Source: Arthrobacter celericrescens
Lineage (GTDB): Bacteria; Actinomycetota; Actinomycetes; Actinomycetales; Micrococcaceae
Reading direction: 5' to 3'
NCBI RefSeq assembly: GCF_003614925.1
Contig: NZ_QYLP01000101.1
Location: forward strand, 110,202 to 174,201
Length of the DNA: 64,000 nucleotides
Under the pieces are notes generated by a model. It did no database searches. It saw only the letters and a program-made list of their open reading frames with translations, and was not told where the DNA came from. How positions within the stretch are numbered: position 1 is the stretch's first letter; each line of letters begins with the position of its first letter. Shown piece after piece: positions 48,783-57,614 of this stretch. The translations under genes and the position numbers were made by a program.

Positions 48783-50108
48783 TCAGGCGGCCACCGGCGA
48801 CGCTTCCTTGTGCACGGCGTCCTTGCGGATCGTGGCGCTGATGACGGCGGCCACGGTGCACATGGCGGCGGCACCGATCCACGCATACGTGTAGTGCCCG
48901 GTGGCGTCGCGGACGAAGCCGGCCAGCACCGCGGCAGCAGCCGCGCCCAGCTGGTGGGCGGCGAACACCCAGCCGAACACCACGGAACCGTCCGCGCCGA
49001 ACACCCGGCGGCAGATCGCGGCGGTGGGCGGCACCGTCGCCACCCAGTCCAGACCGTAGACCACCACGAACACGATCATGCTCGGTTCCACCGTGGAGCC
49101 CAGCAGCAGCGGCAGCACCAGCAGCCCGATCCCGCGGAACTGGTAGTACACGGCCAGCAGGATCTTGGGGTTGAAGCGGTCGGTCAGCCAGCCCGAGGCG
49201 ATGGTGCCCACGATGTCGAAGATCCCGACGACGGCGAGCAGGCCGGCCGCCGTCGTCTCCGGCATGCCGTGGTCGTGCGCGGAGGGGATGAAGTGGGTGC
49301 CGATCAGTCCGTTCGTCGTCGCCCCGCAGATCGCGAAACCGGCGGCGAGGCCCCAGAAGGTGCGCACCTTGCTGGCCCGCTTCAGGACCTGCAGCGCGCG
49401 GACCGCAGCGTTCGGGGAATCGCCGGGTGCCGCCGTCGTCGCCGGCTGTTCGGCTTCGGCTTCTTCGGCGCCGTAGGGGCGGACGCCGACGTCGGCAGGA
49501 GAGTTCCGCAGCCAGCGCAGCACGAGCGGGACGACGGCGAGCGCGCCGGCCGCAATCAGCAGCGAAGCCCCGCGCCAGCCGGGGCTCTGGGCCAGGGCCG
49601 CGATGAACGGCAGGAACACCAACTGCCCCGCCGCGCTGCCCGCCGTGAGGATGCCGATCACGAGGCCGCGGCGCTTGGCGAACCAGGTGTTGGCGATGGT
49701 GGCGGCGAAGACGAGGGCCATGGATCCGGTGCCGAGACCGATCAGGAGTCCCCAGGTGAGCAGGATCTGCCAGGACTGGTTGACGAAGACGGTCAACGCC
49801 GAGCCGAGGCCGATCAGGCACAGGGCAATCGAGGTCACGGTGCGGATGCCGAAGCGTTCCATGAGGGCGGCCGCGAAGGGCGCCGTGAGCCCGAACAGCA
49901 CCAGGTTGATGCTGACCGCCAGCGACAGCACCGTGGTGGACCAGCCAAACTCGGCCTGCAGCGGGACCATGAGCACGCCGGGAGCGGCCCGGAATCCTGC
50001 AGCTCCCACGAGGGCGAGGAACGCGACGGCGGCCACGAACCACGCGGGGTGCAGGCGGCGGCGCTTGCGCGTTTGGCTGGTTGCCTCGGTGACGTCGGGA
50101 GCAGTCAT
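48783..50108 (-). CDS. MFS transporter (monocarboxylate/oxalate-formate type)
   Basis: A 441-residue MFS protein with about twelve hydrophobic segments. Sequence cues such as RAAPGVLMVPLQAEFGWSTTVLSLAVSINLVLFGL and WFAKRRGLVIGILTAGSAAGQLVFLP are typical of the monocarboxylate porter-like branch. It starts at ATG 50108, overlapping the end of the HxlR regulator gene by 4 bases, so the regulator very likely governs it. The substrate is unknown. Confidence 0.88.
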   Translation of the reverse strand: MTAPDVTEATSQTRKRRRLHPAWFVAAVAFLALVGAAGFRAAPGVLMVPLQAEFGWSTTVLSLAVSINLVLFGLTAPFAAALMERFGIRTVTSIALCLIGLGSALTVFVNQSWQILLTWGLLIGLGTGSMALVFAATIANTWFAKRRGLVIGILTAGSAAGQLVFLPFIAALAQSPGWRGASLLIAAGALAVVPLVLRWLRNSPADVGVRPYGAEEAEAEQPATTAAPGDSPNAAVRALQVLKRASKVRTFWGLAAGFAICGATTNGLIGTHFIPSAHDHGMPETTAAGLLAVVGIFDIVGTIASGWLTDRFNPKILLAVYYQFRGIGLLVLPLLLGSTVEPSMIVFVVVYGLDWVATVPPTAAICRRVFGADGSVVFGWVFAAHQLGAAAAAVLAGFVRDATGHYTYAWIGAAAMCTVAAVISATIRKDAVHKEASPVAA

Positions 50109-50668
50109 GCGGGGATCTCCGTTTCGTTGGTCGAGCTGTTGTCGGGTGCGGGTTCGGCGGGCGTTGCTGCAGGGGCTGCCTCCACGGGGGCGACGGCGAG
50201 CGGCGTCGGCGTGCCGCGCTTGAGGCTGTGCCAGCTGGTGTTGGCGGCCGTCAGCGGGACCCCGCAATGGCTACAGGTGTCGGCGGAAGACGTCGGCCGC
50301 CCGCAGACCGTATGGATGACCCGCATGTGGGAGACCTGGTCCGGCGCGTCCAGGTGCTTCTCGGCCCAGATGATGATCGCGTTGAGCACGGGCAGGGAAT
50401 CCTCGCCCTTGGGCGTGAGGACGTACTCCTGCCGGGTGCGGCTGCCGTCCTGGTAGGGCCGCTGGGCCAGCAGCCCGGCCTCCAGCAACCAGCCGAGGCG
50501 CTTGCTGAGGACGGTGTCCGCGCAGCCGAGCCGTTGCTTGATGGCATCGAAGCGGCCGTTGCCGAAGAAGATCTCCCGGAGGACCAGGCTCCCCCACGGA
50601 TCGCCGAGCACATCCAGGCCGCGGGCAAGGCTGCACGTGCGCGCTGACCAGTCGGAACGAAGAGGCAT
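50105..50668 (-). CDS. HxlR-family transcriptional regulator
   Basis: A 187-residue winged-helix regulator: CSLARGLDVLGDPWGSLVLREIFFGNGRFDAIKQRLG with N-terminal cysteine, TVLSKRLGWLLEAGLL as recognition helix, and QEYVLTPKGEDSLPVL in the wing. Unlike typical short HxlR proteins it has a tail with CGRPTSSADTCSHCG (possible zinc ribbon) and a Pro/Ala-rich end. Start is ATG 50668, with TACGAT 6 bases upstream. The palindrome at 50683-50703 is probably its own operator. Confidence 0.9.
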   Translation of the reverse strand: MPLRSDWSARTCSLARGLDVLGDPWGSLVLREIFFGNGRFDAIKQRLGCADTVLSKRLGWLLEAGLLAQRPYQDGSRTRQEYVLTPKGEDSLPVLNAIIIWAEKHLDAPDQVSHMRVIHTVCGRPTSSADTCSHCGVPLTAANTSWHSLKRGTPTPLAVAPVEAAPAATPAEPAPDNSSTNETEIPA

Positions 50669-50674
50669 GGCCCG

Positions 50675-50680
50675 ATCGTA
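50675..50680 (-). promoter_or_regulatory. Leaderless -10 element of the HxlR-MFS operon
   Basis: Minus-strand TACGAT, 6 bases (CGGGCC) before ATG 50668, lying two bases from the palindromic operator. Confidence 0.5.
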
Positions 50681-50682
50681 AC

Positions 50683-50703
50683 TGGCTTTCTTCAAGAAAG
50701 CCA
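50683..50703. promoter_or_regulatory. Perfect 10-1-10 palindrome, HxlR operator
   Basis: TGGCTTTCTT-C-AAGAAAGCCA covers the -35 to -13 part of the predicted HxlR promoter. Binding there should block transcription, so HxlR probably represses itself and the MFS gene. Confidence 0.7.
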
Positions 50704-50836
50704 GCACGCCCGGAGGGCGCGCGACCCTCCAGTGACCGCAGGGTGGCCGGCCGATGTACGCGAAATACACCAAGGATTCACCCGGAGCGTCTACCTTGGT
50801 GGGGCCGGACCCTATCGACGAAAGGCAATCCCGACT

Positions 50837-52999
50837 ATGGCAACGCATGACCCTGAAATGATGAAACGTTCAACCTCCGAAGCGGACACCTCTGCTGACA
50901 CCGCCGCCAAGGGCTTCTCCCGCCGCGGCTTCCTCGGCGCCACGGCAGCAGCGACGGCGCTCGCCGCCGCCGGCTCGCTGCTGCCGCCTTCCGTGCAGGC
51001 CGCCATGGCCAAGCCGGTGCCGCCGGGGAACCTGCAATCCATCAAGCACGTCATCATCCTGATGCAGGAGAACCGCTCCTTCGACCACTACTTCGGCTCC
51101 CTTCGCGGCGTCCGCGGCTACGGCGACAAGTCCATCACCCGGCTGCCCAACGGCAAATCCATGTTTGAACAGCCGCGCGCCACCGGCGAAACCGTGCTGC
51201 CGTTCTCGCTCCGCAAAGCCGCGGAGCTCGCCGGCCGGCCGGACTCGGACATCCAATACCTCGGCGACCTGGACCATTCCTTCAACGGCACCACCGCGGC
51301 CTGGAACAACGGCTGGTGCGACAAGTGGATTCCCGCCAAGAGCGCCTCCACCATGACCTTCTACGAGCGCTCCGATATTCCGCTGCAGTACGAACTCGCG
51401 GACACCTTCACCATCTGCGACGCCTACCACTGCTCGGTCAACGGCTCCACCAACCCGAACCGCAACTACCTGTGGAGCGGCACCACCGGCACCGAGAAGG
51501 CCACCGGCAAGCGGGCCGTCACCAACGCCGCCTACAACTACGACCACGCCGGCTACGACTGGACCACCTACCCGGAACGCCTGGAGCAGGCCGGCGTGTC
51601 CTGGCAGATCTACCAGGACTGGGACAACTTCACGGACAACGCGGTGGAGTACTTCGATACCTTCAAGGAGATCGGCCACAAGATGCTGGCCGCCGTCGAC
51701 GGTGACCTGCGCACCACCGAGGAATTCTACGACTCCCTCCACAGCAAAGCCCCGGCGGAGCAGGACCGGCTCCTTGCCCAGCTGGAGGCCGGCCGCGACT
51801 TGCTCACGGACGCCGAGAAGCTCCTCTTCGACAAGGCGATGTTCCGTGGCCGCCCGGACACCCTGCTGACACGCCTGGCCGCCGACATCGATGGCGGCAC
51901 CCTGCCGAAGGTCAGCTGGCTGGTCCCCTCCGCGGCGGACTCCGAGCACCCCGGCGCCTCTACCCCGGTGGGCAGCGCCAACTTCGTCTACCGCCTCCTG
52001 GACATCGTGGCCAGCAACCAGGCCACCTGGGACAGCACCGCGATCTTCCTCAACTTCGACGAGAACGACGGCTACTTCGACCACGTGCCGCCGCCCGTGC
52101 AGCCCCGCCCGGCCTCCGGCGAATCCACCGACTGGACCACGGCCAGGCCCATCGGCCTCGGCCCGCGCGTGCCCATGACCGTCGTGTCGCCGTGGACCAT
52201 CGGCGGCTTCGTCAGCTCCGAGGTCTTCGACCACACCTCCGTGCTCCGCTTCCTGGAAGCCTGGACCGGCGTGCAGGAGCCGAACATCTCAGCGTGGCGC
52301 CGCGAAGTCTGCGGCGACCTCACCGGCGTCTTCAACTTCGCCACCGCCGGCACCCCGCCGGTGCTGGACCACCCGGGCCCCGTGCCGGCGAAGATCAGCC
52401 GCTGGCGCCCGGTCCCGCCGGCCGTGCAGGTGGCGCCGATCCAGGAAGACGGCACCCGCCCGGCACGTCCGCTGCCGTACCGGCCCGCGGCCTCCGCTTC
52501 CGTGACCGCCGACAGCGTCGCCCTGTCCCTGCGCAACGGCGGCACCAGCTCAGCGCATTTCGCAGTGTACGGCTACGCGGGCGAGCTCGCCGAACCGCTG
52601 CACGCGGACGTGAAGGGCGCCAAGGCGCTGACGCTCGCGGCGCCGTCGGCCAGCTTCGACCTGATCGTCACCGGACCCAACCGCTACCAGTACGAACTAA
52701 AGGGCTCGACGGCGGGTGCCGCGGCCGGCGTCGACGTTTCGGTTGTCTCGCGCGAGGGCAGCGAGGTGGTGCTGGAGCTGCGCAACAGCGGATCCGCTGC
52801 GGTGACCCTGCGGCTCGCGTCCCTGCAGTACAAGGAGCTCAGCGCCACGGTGAAACTCAAGCCCGGCGGCTCCAAGGTCCTGGGGTGGGAAACCCTCAAG
52901 GGCTGGTACGACATCGAGGTCACCGCGGACGGGGACGCTACCTTCCGGCGTCGGCTCACCGGTTGCGAGGAAAACGGCAAACCGGGCATCTCCGGCTGA
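50837..52999 (+). CDS. Tat-exported phosphocholine-type phospholipase C
   Basis: A 720-residue secreted phosphoesterase. The twin-arginine signal SRRGFLGA (residues 28-35) is followed by a hydrophobic stretch to about 55. The catalytic domain begins KHVIILMQENRSFDHYFG (about 70-87), with the conserved metal/active-site segment, and continues to NFDENDGYFDHVPPP near 406-420. Two repeats resembling the PLipase_C_C (DUF756) domain fill the C-terminus (about 545-715). Members cleave phosphatidylcholine or similar lipids; acid phosphatase AcpA-like activity is also possible. Start is ATG 50837 behind GAAAGG. Confidence 0.9.
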   Translation: MATHDPEMMKRSTSEADTSADTAAKGFSRRGFLGATAAATALAAAGSLLPPSVQAAMAKPVPPGNLQSIKHVIILMQENRSFDHYFGSLRGVRGYGDKSITRLPNGKSMFEQPRATGETVLPFSLRKAAELAGRPDSDIQYLGDLDHSFNGTTAAWNNGWCDKWIPAKSASTMTFYERSDIPLQYELADTFTICDAYHCSVNGSTNPNRNYLWSGTTGTEKATGKRAVTNAAYNYDHAGYDWTTYPERLEQAGVSWQIYQDWDNFTDNAVEYFDTFKEIGHKMLAAVDGDLRTTEEFYDSLHSKAPAEQDRLLAQLEAGRDLLTDAEKLLFDKAMFRGRPDTLLTRLAADIDGGTLPKVSWLVPSAADSEHPGASTPVGSANFVYRLLDIVASNQATWDSTAIFLNFDENDGYFDHVPPPVQPRPASGESTDWTTARPIGLGPRVPMTVVSPWTIGGFVSSEVFDHTSVLRFLEAWTGVQEPNISAWRREVCGDLTGVFNFATAGTPPVLDHPGPVPAKISRWRPVPPAVQVAPIQEDGTRPARPLPYRPAASASVTADSVALSLRNGGTSSAHFAVYGYAGELAEPLHADVKGAKALTLAAPSASFDLIVTGPNRYQYELKGSTAGAAAGVDVSVVSREGSEVVLELRNSGSAAVTLRLASLQYKELSATVKLKPGGSKVLGWETLKGWYDIEVTADGDATFRRRLTGCEENGKPGISG

Positions 53000-53035
53000 G
53001 CCTTCCTGACCCTGTTTGATCCGGTCTGGCACAGC

Positions 53036-53077
53036 ACGGCCGCGGCATCCCGGTGGTTTCCGGGGTGCCGCGGCCGT
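53036..53077. terminator. Bidirectional hairpin terminator
   Basis: An 18-bp inverted repeat with one wobble (ACGGCCGCGGCATCCCGG and its near-complement, 6-base loop), between the convergent phospholipase and GT87 genes. Confidence 0.75.
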
Positions 53078-53095
53078 CCCGCATCGCAAAGAAGG

Positions 53096-54424
53096 TCAGG
53101 AAGGGCGGCCGACGTCGGCGGGCCGGGCGCCGATTCCGGCCCGGGCCGGGCGGTAGGCGAGGGCCCAGTACACGAGCAGGGCGATGCCGCACAGCACGCC
53201 GAGGCTGGACACTGCCAGCTGGAACTGCGTCTCCACGCCCTTGCCCCACTCCCTGGCACCGGCCAGCACCGCGAGGTTTTTCGGGGTGAGATAGAAGGCG
53301 AGGGTGGAGCAGGCCACGATCACCCAGCCGGCCAGGCGCATCCTTCCTTGCTGCGACGGCACGCGGTGCATCGCGAACGCCATGCCGGGCAGGGCAACGG
53401 CCACCCAAACCCAGTGGTGGGACCACGAGACCGGGCTGATCAGCAGCATCAGCACGGCGGTGGCGGAGACGGCGATGAAGTTCTCGTCGACGTCGACGGC
53501 CCATTTGACCACCAGGGCGGCGAGGACCACCAGCGCGAGCGAAAGCCCCGCCCAGGCAAGGCTGGTCAACGTGGAATCCGGCAGGCCGAAGTGCAGCAGC
53601 ATGCCTTTGACTGAAAGGTTGTCCACGAATTCCGGCTGCCCGATCCTTCCGGTGTCCGGGAGGATTTTCGTCCAGAAGGCCAGGGACGCCTGCGGCAGGA
53701 TCGCCCAGGCGGCGGCGATGGATCCGAAGAATCCCGCGGCCATCCAGGCCAGGGCCTTGAAGTCCCGCCGCACCAGGAAGTACAGGCCGAACACCAAGGG
53801 GGTGAGCTTCACCCCGGCAGCCAGGCCTATGAGCAGGCCGGCCGGCCAGCGGACCTCCCCCGCCCGCGCCTTCCCGTAGAGAGCGAAGTCGGCCAGGATG
53901 ACCCCCATCAGGATGATGTTGATCTGGCCGAACACGAAGGTGTCGCGCCAGGGCCCGAGGAGCAGGATGGCGCCGGTTCCCAGCGCGGCGGTGGTCCTGA
54001 AACGGTAGTTGGCGAACGCCGCACGCCAGGTCTTCATGCCGAAGTAGTGGCGGGACAGCCAGCCGGCAACGACGGCGGCGCCCAGGAGCGCCGAGAGGAT
54101 GAAGACCATGCTGCCGGCCCCGAAGCCCGCCGTCGCCAGCCCGGCAAACAGCAGGGCGGCAAACGGCGGGTAGGTGAACGGCAGGCCGTCGCGGGGAGCG
54201 TAGAGGCTGTCGCCGCTCTCCAGGACACGGTTGCCGCCGTAGAAGTACACCTCGAAGTCGTTCAGGAACGGCTCGTAGTCCTTGTAGAGGAACCAGACGG
54301 CGGCCGCGAGGATCACCCCGGCGACGGCGGTCAGGACCCATCCGCGGCCCGCTTGCTCAGCCCGCGCGGGTGCGGATTCGGGCGCGGTACCGGGAGACGG
54401 CGTGCCAGTCGGAGCGGACCCCAT
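53096..54424 (-). CDS. GT87-family polyprenyl-phosphate glycosyltransferase-like membrane protein
   Basis: A 442-residue multi-pass protein (about ten or eleven helices) of the DUF2029/GT87 family of alpha-mannosyltransferases (PimE-like). The extracytoplasmic catalytic loop is recognisable after the first helix: NDFEVYFYGGNRVLESGDSLYAP...GLPFTYPPFAALLF, where the aspartate of NDF is the expected catalytic residue. It would use polyprenyl-phosphomannose to extend a lipid or glycan; acceptor unknown. Start is ATG 54424, 2 bases after the metB stop, so it is coupled to metB although functionally unrelated. Confidence 0.82.
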   Translation of the reverse strand: MGSAPTGTPSPGTAPESAPARAEQAGRGWVLTAVAGVILAAAVWFLYKDYEPFLNDFEVYFYGGNRVLESGDSLYAPRDGLPFTYPPFAALLFAGLATAGFGAGSMVFILSALLGAAVVAGWLSRHYFGMKTWRAAFANYRFRTTAALGTGAILLLGPWRDTFVFGQINIILMGVILADFALYGKARAGEVRWPAGLLIGLAAGVKLTPLVFGLYFLVRRDFKALAWMAAGFFGSIAAAWAILPQASLAFWTKILPDTGRIGQPEFVDNLSVKGMLLHFGLPDSTLTSLAWAGLSLALVVLAALVVKWAVDVDENFIAVSATAVLMLLISPVSWSHHWVWVAVALPGMAFAMHRVPSQQGRMRLAGWVIVACSTLAFYLTPKNLAVLAGAREWGKGVETQFQLAVSSLGVLCGIALLVYWALAYRPARAGIGARPADVGRPS

Positions 54425-54426
54425 CC

Positions 54427-55590
54427 CTAGCCGTTGATCGCGGCGAACGCCTGCTCGAGGTCCGCGATCAGGTCCTCCACGTCCTCGATGCCGCAGGACA
54501 GGCGGAGCAGGTTGACCGGCACGGCAAGTTCGGTGCCCTTCACGGAGGCGTGGGTCATCTCCGAGGGGTAGTTCATGAGGGACTCGATGCCGCCCAGGGA
54601 CTCGGCCAGCGTAAACACGCGCGTGGACTCGGCCACCTTGCGGGCCGCAGCCTCGCCGCCCTTGAACTGTACGGAAACCATGCCGCCGAACTTCTTCATC
54701 TGCTTCTTGGCGAGCTCGTGCCCCGGGTGGCCGGGCAGGCCCGGGTACAGCACGGCCTCCACCTCCGGGCGCTGCAGCAGCCATTCGGCCACGGCCTGGG
54801 CGTTCTCGCTGTGCCGGTCCATCCGCACGCCGAGGGTCTTCAGGCCGCGGGTGGTCAGGAACGCGTCCATCGGTCCGGACACCGCGCCGACGGCGAACTG
54901 CACGAAGCCGATCTTTTCGGCCAGTTCCGCATCATTGACGACGACGGCGCCTCCCACCACGTCCGAGTGCCCGCCGATGTACTTCGTGGTGGAGTGGACC
55001 ACGACGTCGGCACCCAAGGCGAGCGGGTTCTGCAGGTACGGGGACGCGAAGGTGTTGTCGACGACGAGGAGGGCACCGGCGTCGTGCGCGAGGGCGGCGA
55101 GCGCCTCGATGTCGGTGATCCGCATCATCGGGTTGGAGGGGGTCTCCACCCACACGATCCGGGTCTGGTGCGCGGCAACCGCGTCACGCACGCCGTCGAG
55201 GTCGGACATGTCCACCGGGGTGTTGCCGATGCCCCACTCGCCCAGCACCCGGTTGATGAGCCGGTAGCTTCCGCCGTAGGCGTCGTTGCCGAGCACAATG
55301 TGGTCACCCGGGCGGGCGATCGCCCGGATCAGCGAGTCCTCGGCAGCGAGGCCGGAGCCGAAGCTGAAGGCGTGGCTGCCGCCCTCGAGCGCGGCGAGCT
55401 GTTCCTGCAGGGCGTCGCGGGTGGGGTTGCCCCCGCGGCCGTACTCGTAGCCGTCGCGCAGCCCGCCGATGCCGTCCTGGGCGTAGGTGGAGCTGAAGTG
55501 CAGCGGCGGCACCACGGCGCCGGTGCGGGGCTCGAAGTCCTGGCCGGCGTGGACGGCACGGGTGTTGAAACCTGCTTCATGGGCAGTCAT
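54427..55590 (-). CDS. metB: Cystathionine gamma-synthase (or lyase)
   Basis: A 387-residue PLP enzyme of the Cys/Met metabolism family. Motifs include YEYGRGGNPTRDALQEQLA, the cofactor-binding GSGLAAEDS, VVDNTFASPYLQNPL and the PLP lysine K203 in HSTTKYIGGH. It forms cystathionine from an O-acylated homoserine and cysteine, or in reverse cleaves cystathionine; family members are hard to separate by sequence. Located directly after a cystathionine beta-synthase gene on the same strand, it may serve reverse transsulfuration (homocysteine to cysteine). Ribosome site AGGAGGAG. Confidence 0.92.
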   Translation of the reverse strand: MTAHEAGFNTRAVHAGQDFEPRTGAVVPPLHFSSTYAQDGIGGLRDGYEYGRGGNPTRDALQEQLAALEGGSHAFSFGSGLAAEDSLIRAIARPGDHIVLGNDAYGGSYRLINRVLGEWGIGNTPVDMSDLDGVRDAVAAHQTRIVWVETPSNPMMRITDIEALAALAHDAGALLVVDNTFASPYLQNPLALGADVVVHSTTKYIGGHSDVVGGAVVVNDAELAEKIGFVQFAVGAVSGPMDAFLTTRGLKTLGVRMDRHSENAQAVAEWLLQRPEVEAVLYPGLPGHPGHELAKKQMKKFGGMVSVQFKGGEAAARKVAESTRVFTLAESLGGIESLMNYPSEMTHASVKGTELAVPVNLLRLSCGIEDVEDLIADLEQAFAAING

Positions 55591-55629
55591 GGGTACTCCT
55601 CCTGGTTCGGGGAAAGCAGCGTGGGGAAA

Positions 55630-57015
55630 TCAGTGGCTCAGGTAGGCGAGCAGGTCGTGGCGGGTCAGGATGCCCACGGGGGCGCCGACGAAGGTCACCA
55701 TCACGGTGTCCACGTCGGAGAGCAGTTCGCGGGCCGCGGAGATGGTCTCCAGCGAACCGATCACGGGCAGCCGCTCCCCCATGTGCTCGGAGATCTTGTC
55801 CGTCAGCTTCGCTTCGCCGCGGAACAGCTTGGAGGTCAGCGAGCGCTCGTCCACGGCGCCCACGACCTCGCCCATGACCACGGGCGGTTCGGCCGACAGC
55901 ACCGGGATATGGGAGACGCCGTACTCGTTCATGATGTTGATGACGTCGCGCACGGACTCATTGGGGTGGATGTGGACCAGGTCCGGCAGTTCGCCGGTCT
56001 TGGACTTCAGGACCTCACCTACGGAGACTTCCTCGCCGCCGGAGAGGAAGCCGTAGGAGCGCATCCACTGGTCGTTGAAGATCTTGGCCAGGTACCCGCG
56101 GCCGGAGTCCGGCAGGATCACGACGACGACGGCGTCCTCGGGCAGGTCCTTGGCCACCTTGAGCGCGGCCACCACGGCCATGCCGGAGGAACCGCCGACC
56201 AGCAGACCTTCCTCGCGGGCCAGGCGGCGGGTCATGGCGAAGGAGTCGCCGTCGCTGACGGCGATGACGTCGTCCGGGACGGTCTTGTCGTAGTTCTCGG
56301 GCCACATGTCCTCGCCCACGCCTTCGACGAAGTAAGGCCGGCCGGTTCCGCCCGAGTACACCGAGCCTTCGGGGTCGGCGCCGATCACCTTGACCCGGCC
56401 GCCGTCGGACTCGGGACGGTCAGCGGAGATTTCCTTGAGGAAGCGTCCGGTGCCGGTGATGGTGCCGCCGGTGCCGGCGCCGATCACCACGTGGGTGACC
56501 AAACCGTCCGTGTCCCGCCAGATTTCCGGACCCGTGGTCTCATAGTGGCTGCCCGGCGCGGCCGGGTTGGAGAACTGGTCGGGCTTGTAGGCGCCGGGGA
56601 TCTCCGTAACCAGGCGGTCCGAGACGCCGTAGTAGCTTTGCGGGCTGTCCGGGGCCACGGAGGTGGGGGTCACCACCACTTCGGCGCCGTAGGCCTGCAG
56701 CACGGCGCGCTTGTCCTCGCCCACCTTGTCCGGGACCACGAAGATGCACTTGTAGCCCTTCTGCTGCGCCACCAGGGCCAGGCCGACGCCGGTGTTGCCG
56801 GAGGTGGGCTCCACGATGGTGCCGCCGGGCTTGAGCTTGCCGGTGCGCTCGGCTTCTTCGATCATCTTCACCGCGATCCGGTCCTTGATCGACCCGCCGG
56901 GGTTGATGTACTCGAGCTTCACCAGGACGGTGGCCTTGATGCCCTCGGTGACGTGGTTGAGCTTGATGAGCGGCGTATTGCCAATGAGGTCCAAAACGGA
57001 CTCGGCGTACTTCAT
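55630..57015 (-). CDS. cbs: Cystathionine beta-synthase
   Basis: A 461-residue PLP enzyme. The PLP lysine is K44 in GGSIKDRIAV; EPTSGNTGVGLALVA is the substrate-binding loop, and GAGTGGTITGTGRFLKE holds the PLP phosphate. Two CBS regulatory domains (about 335-460, with VGEVLKSKTGELPDLVHIHPNESVRDVINIMNEYGVSHIPV) follow. It condenses serine or O-acetylserine with homocysteine. No heme-binding N-terminus is seen, as in bacterial enzymes. Start is ATG 57015 with TAACTT 7 bases upstream. metB follows 40 bases downstream, probably in one operon. Confidence 0.93.
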   Translation of the reverse strand: MKYAESVLDLIGNTPLIKLNHVTEGIKATVLVKLEYINPGGSIKDRIAVKMIEEAERTGKLKPGGTIVEPTSGNTGVGLALVAQQKGYKCIFVVPDKVGEDKRAVLQAYGAEVVVTPTSVAPDSPQSYYGVSDRLVTEIPGAYKPDQFSNPAAPGSHYETTGPEIWRDTDGLVTHVVIGAGTGGTITGTGRFLKEISADRPESDGGRVKVIGADPEGSVYSGGTGRPYFVEGVGEDMWPENYDKTVPDDVIAVSDGDSFAMTRRLAREEGLLVGGSSGMAVVAALKVAKDLPEDAVVVVILPDSGRGYLAKIFNDQWMRSYGFLSGGEEVSVGEVLKSKTGELPDLVHIHPNESVRDVINIMNEYGVSHIPVLSAEPPVVMGEVVGAVDERSLTSKLFRGEAKLTDKISEHMGERLPVIGSLETISAARELLSDVDTVMVTFVGAPVGILTRHDLLAYLSH

Positions 57016-57022
57016 GGATACA

Positions 57023-57028
57023 AAGTTA
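57023..57028 (-). promoter_or_regulatory. Leaderless -10 element of cbs-metB
   Basis: Minus-strand TAACTT, 7 bases before ATG 57015. Confidence 0.4.
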
Positions 57029-57037
57029 CCGCTTCGG

Positions 57038-57075
57038 CAAGGAAGCCCGGGCGTGGACCTGCCCGGGCTTCCTTG
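57038..57075 (-). terminator. Terminator between the VOC gene and cbs
   Basis: A perfect 15-bp inverted repeat (CAAGGAAGCCCGGGC with its complement, 8-base loop), 18 bases past the VOC gene stop. Confidence 0.82.
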
Positions 57076-57093
57076 TGGTTGTCTGCAGCGGCG

Positions 57094-57486
57094 TCACTGG
57101 CCCGCGGAATTGTCCGTCTGCCAGAGGCCGAGGACGTTGCCTTCGGTGTCCTTGAAGTAGGCGTACCAGCCCATGCCCGGGACGGCGTCCTTGCCCTTGT
57201 GGACCGATCCGCCCGCGGATTCGACCTGTGCCAGGGCGGCGTCGATGTCTTCGACGTCCACGGTGAGGACCGGGGTCTGCAGTTCGGCCGAGCGGGTGAA
57301 CAGCGCCCCGTTGATGACGCCCGGCGAGTTGGGCACCCCCGTTTGTTCGTCGGAGGGCGTGGTCAGGGCGATCGTGTAGTCAAGCTCCGGCATGTAGTTG
57401 AGCGTCCAGCCGAACGCCCCCTGGTAGAAGTTGTTGGCCCGCTCGGAGTCTTCTGCGGGAATTTCGAAATGTACTATTCCACCCAT
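57094..57486 (-). CDS. VOC (glyoxalase/bleomycin resistance) family protein
   Basis: A 130-residue protein with two beta-alpha-beta-beta-beta units: GGIVHFEIPAEDSERANNFYQGAFGW at the N-terminus and a second unit ending DTEGNVLGLWQTD, the CFP-30/EpsJ-like pattern. Metal ligands are likely H6 and a C-terminal acidic residue. Family members span glyoxalases, dioxygenases and resistance proteins, so the activity is unknown. Start is ATG 57486 behind AGGAGA. Confidence 0.85.
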   Translation of the reverse strand: MGGIVHFEIPAEDSERANNFYQGAFGWTLNYMPELDYTIALTTPSDEQTGVPNSPGVINGALFTRSAELQTPVLTVDVEDIDAALAQVESAGGSVHKGKDAVPGMGWYAYFKDTEGNVLGLWQTDNSAGQ

Positions 57487-57614
57487 TGCGTTCTCTCCTG
57501 GATACGTTTCGGGAAGGCGCGGCACCGCGCCACACCGGGAGTCTAGCGGCGCGTTTCGTGCGGCGTAAGGGTTCCCGGAAACATACCGTCGGCACCCCGT
57601 GGGACGATGGAACC

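Noticed and set aside
57016..57093. Possible SAM riboswitch ahead of cbs-metB.
   Set aside because: The interval holds only a terminator hairpin and a leaderless-type -10, with no room for a riboswitch.
54370..57546. 1058-codon plus-strand open frame opposite metB and cbs.
   Set aside because: Antisense shadow of GC-rich genes; composition is low-complexity Gly/Val/Arg/His, with no recognisable domain, while the minus strand encodes clear PLP enzymes.
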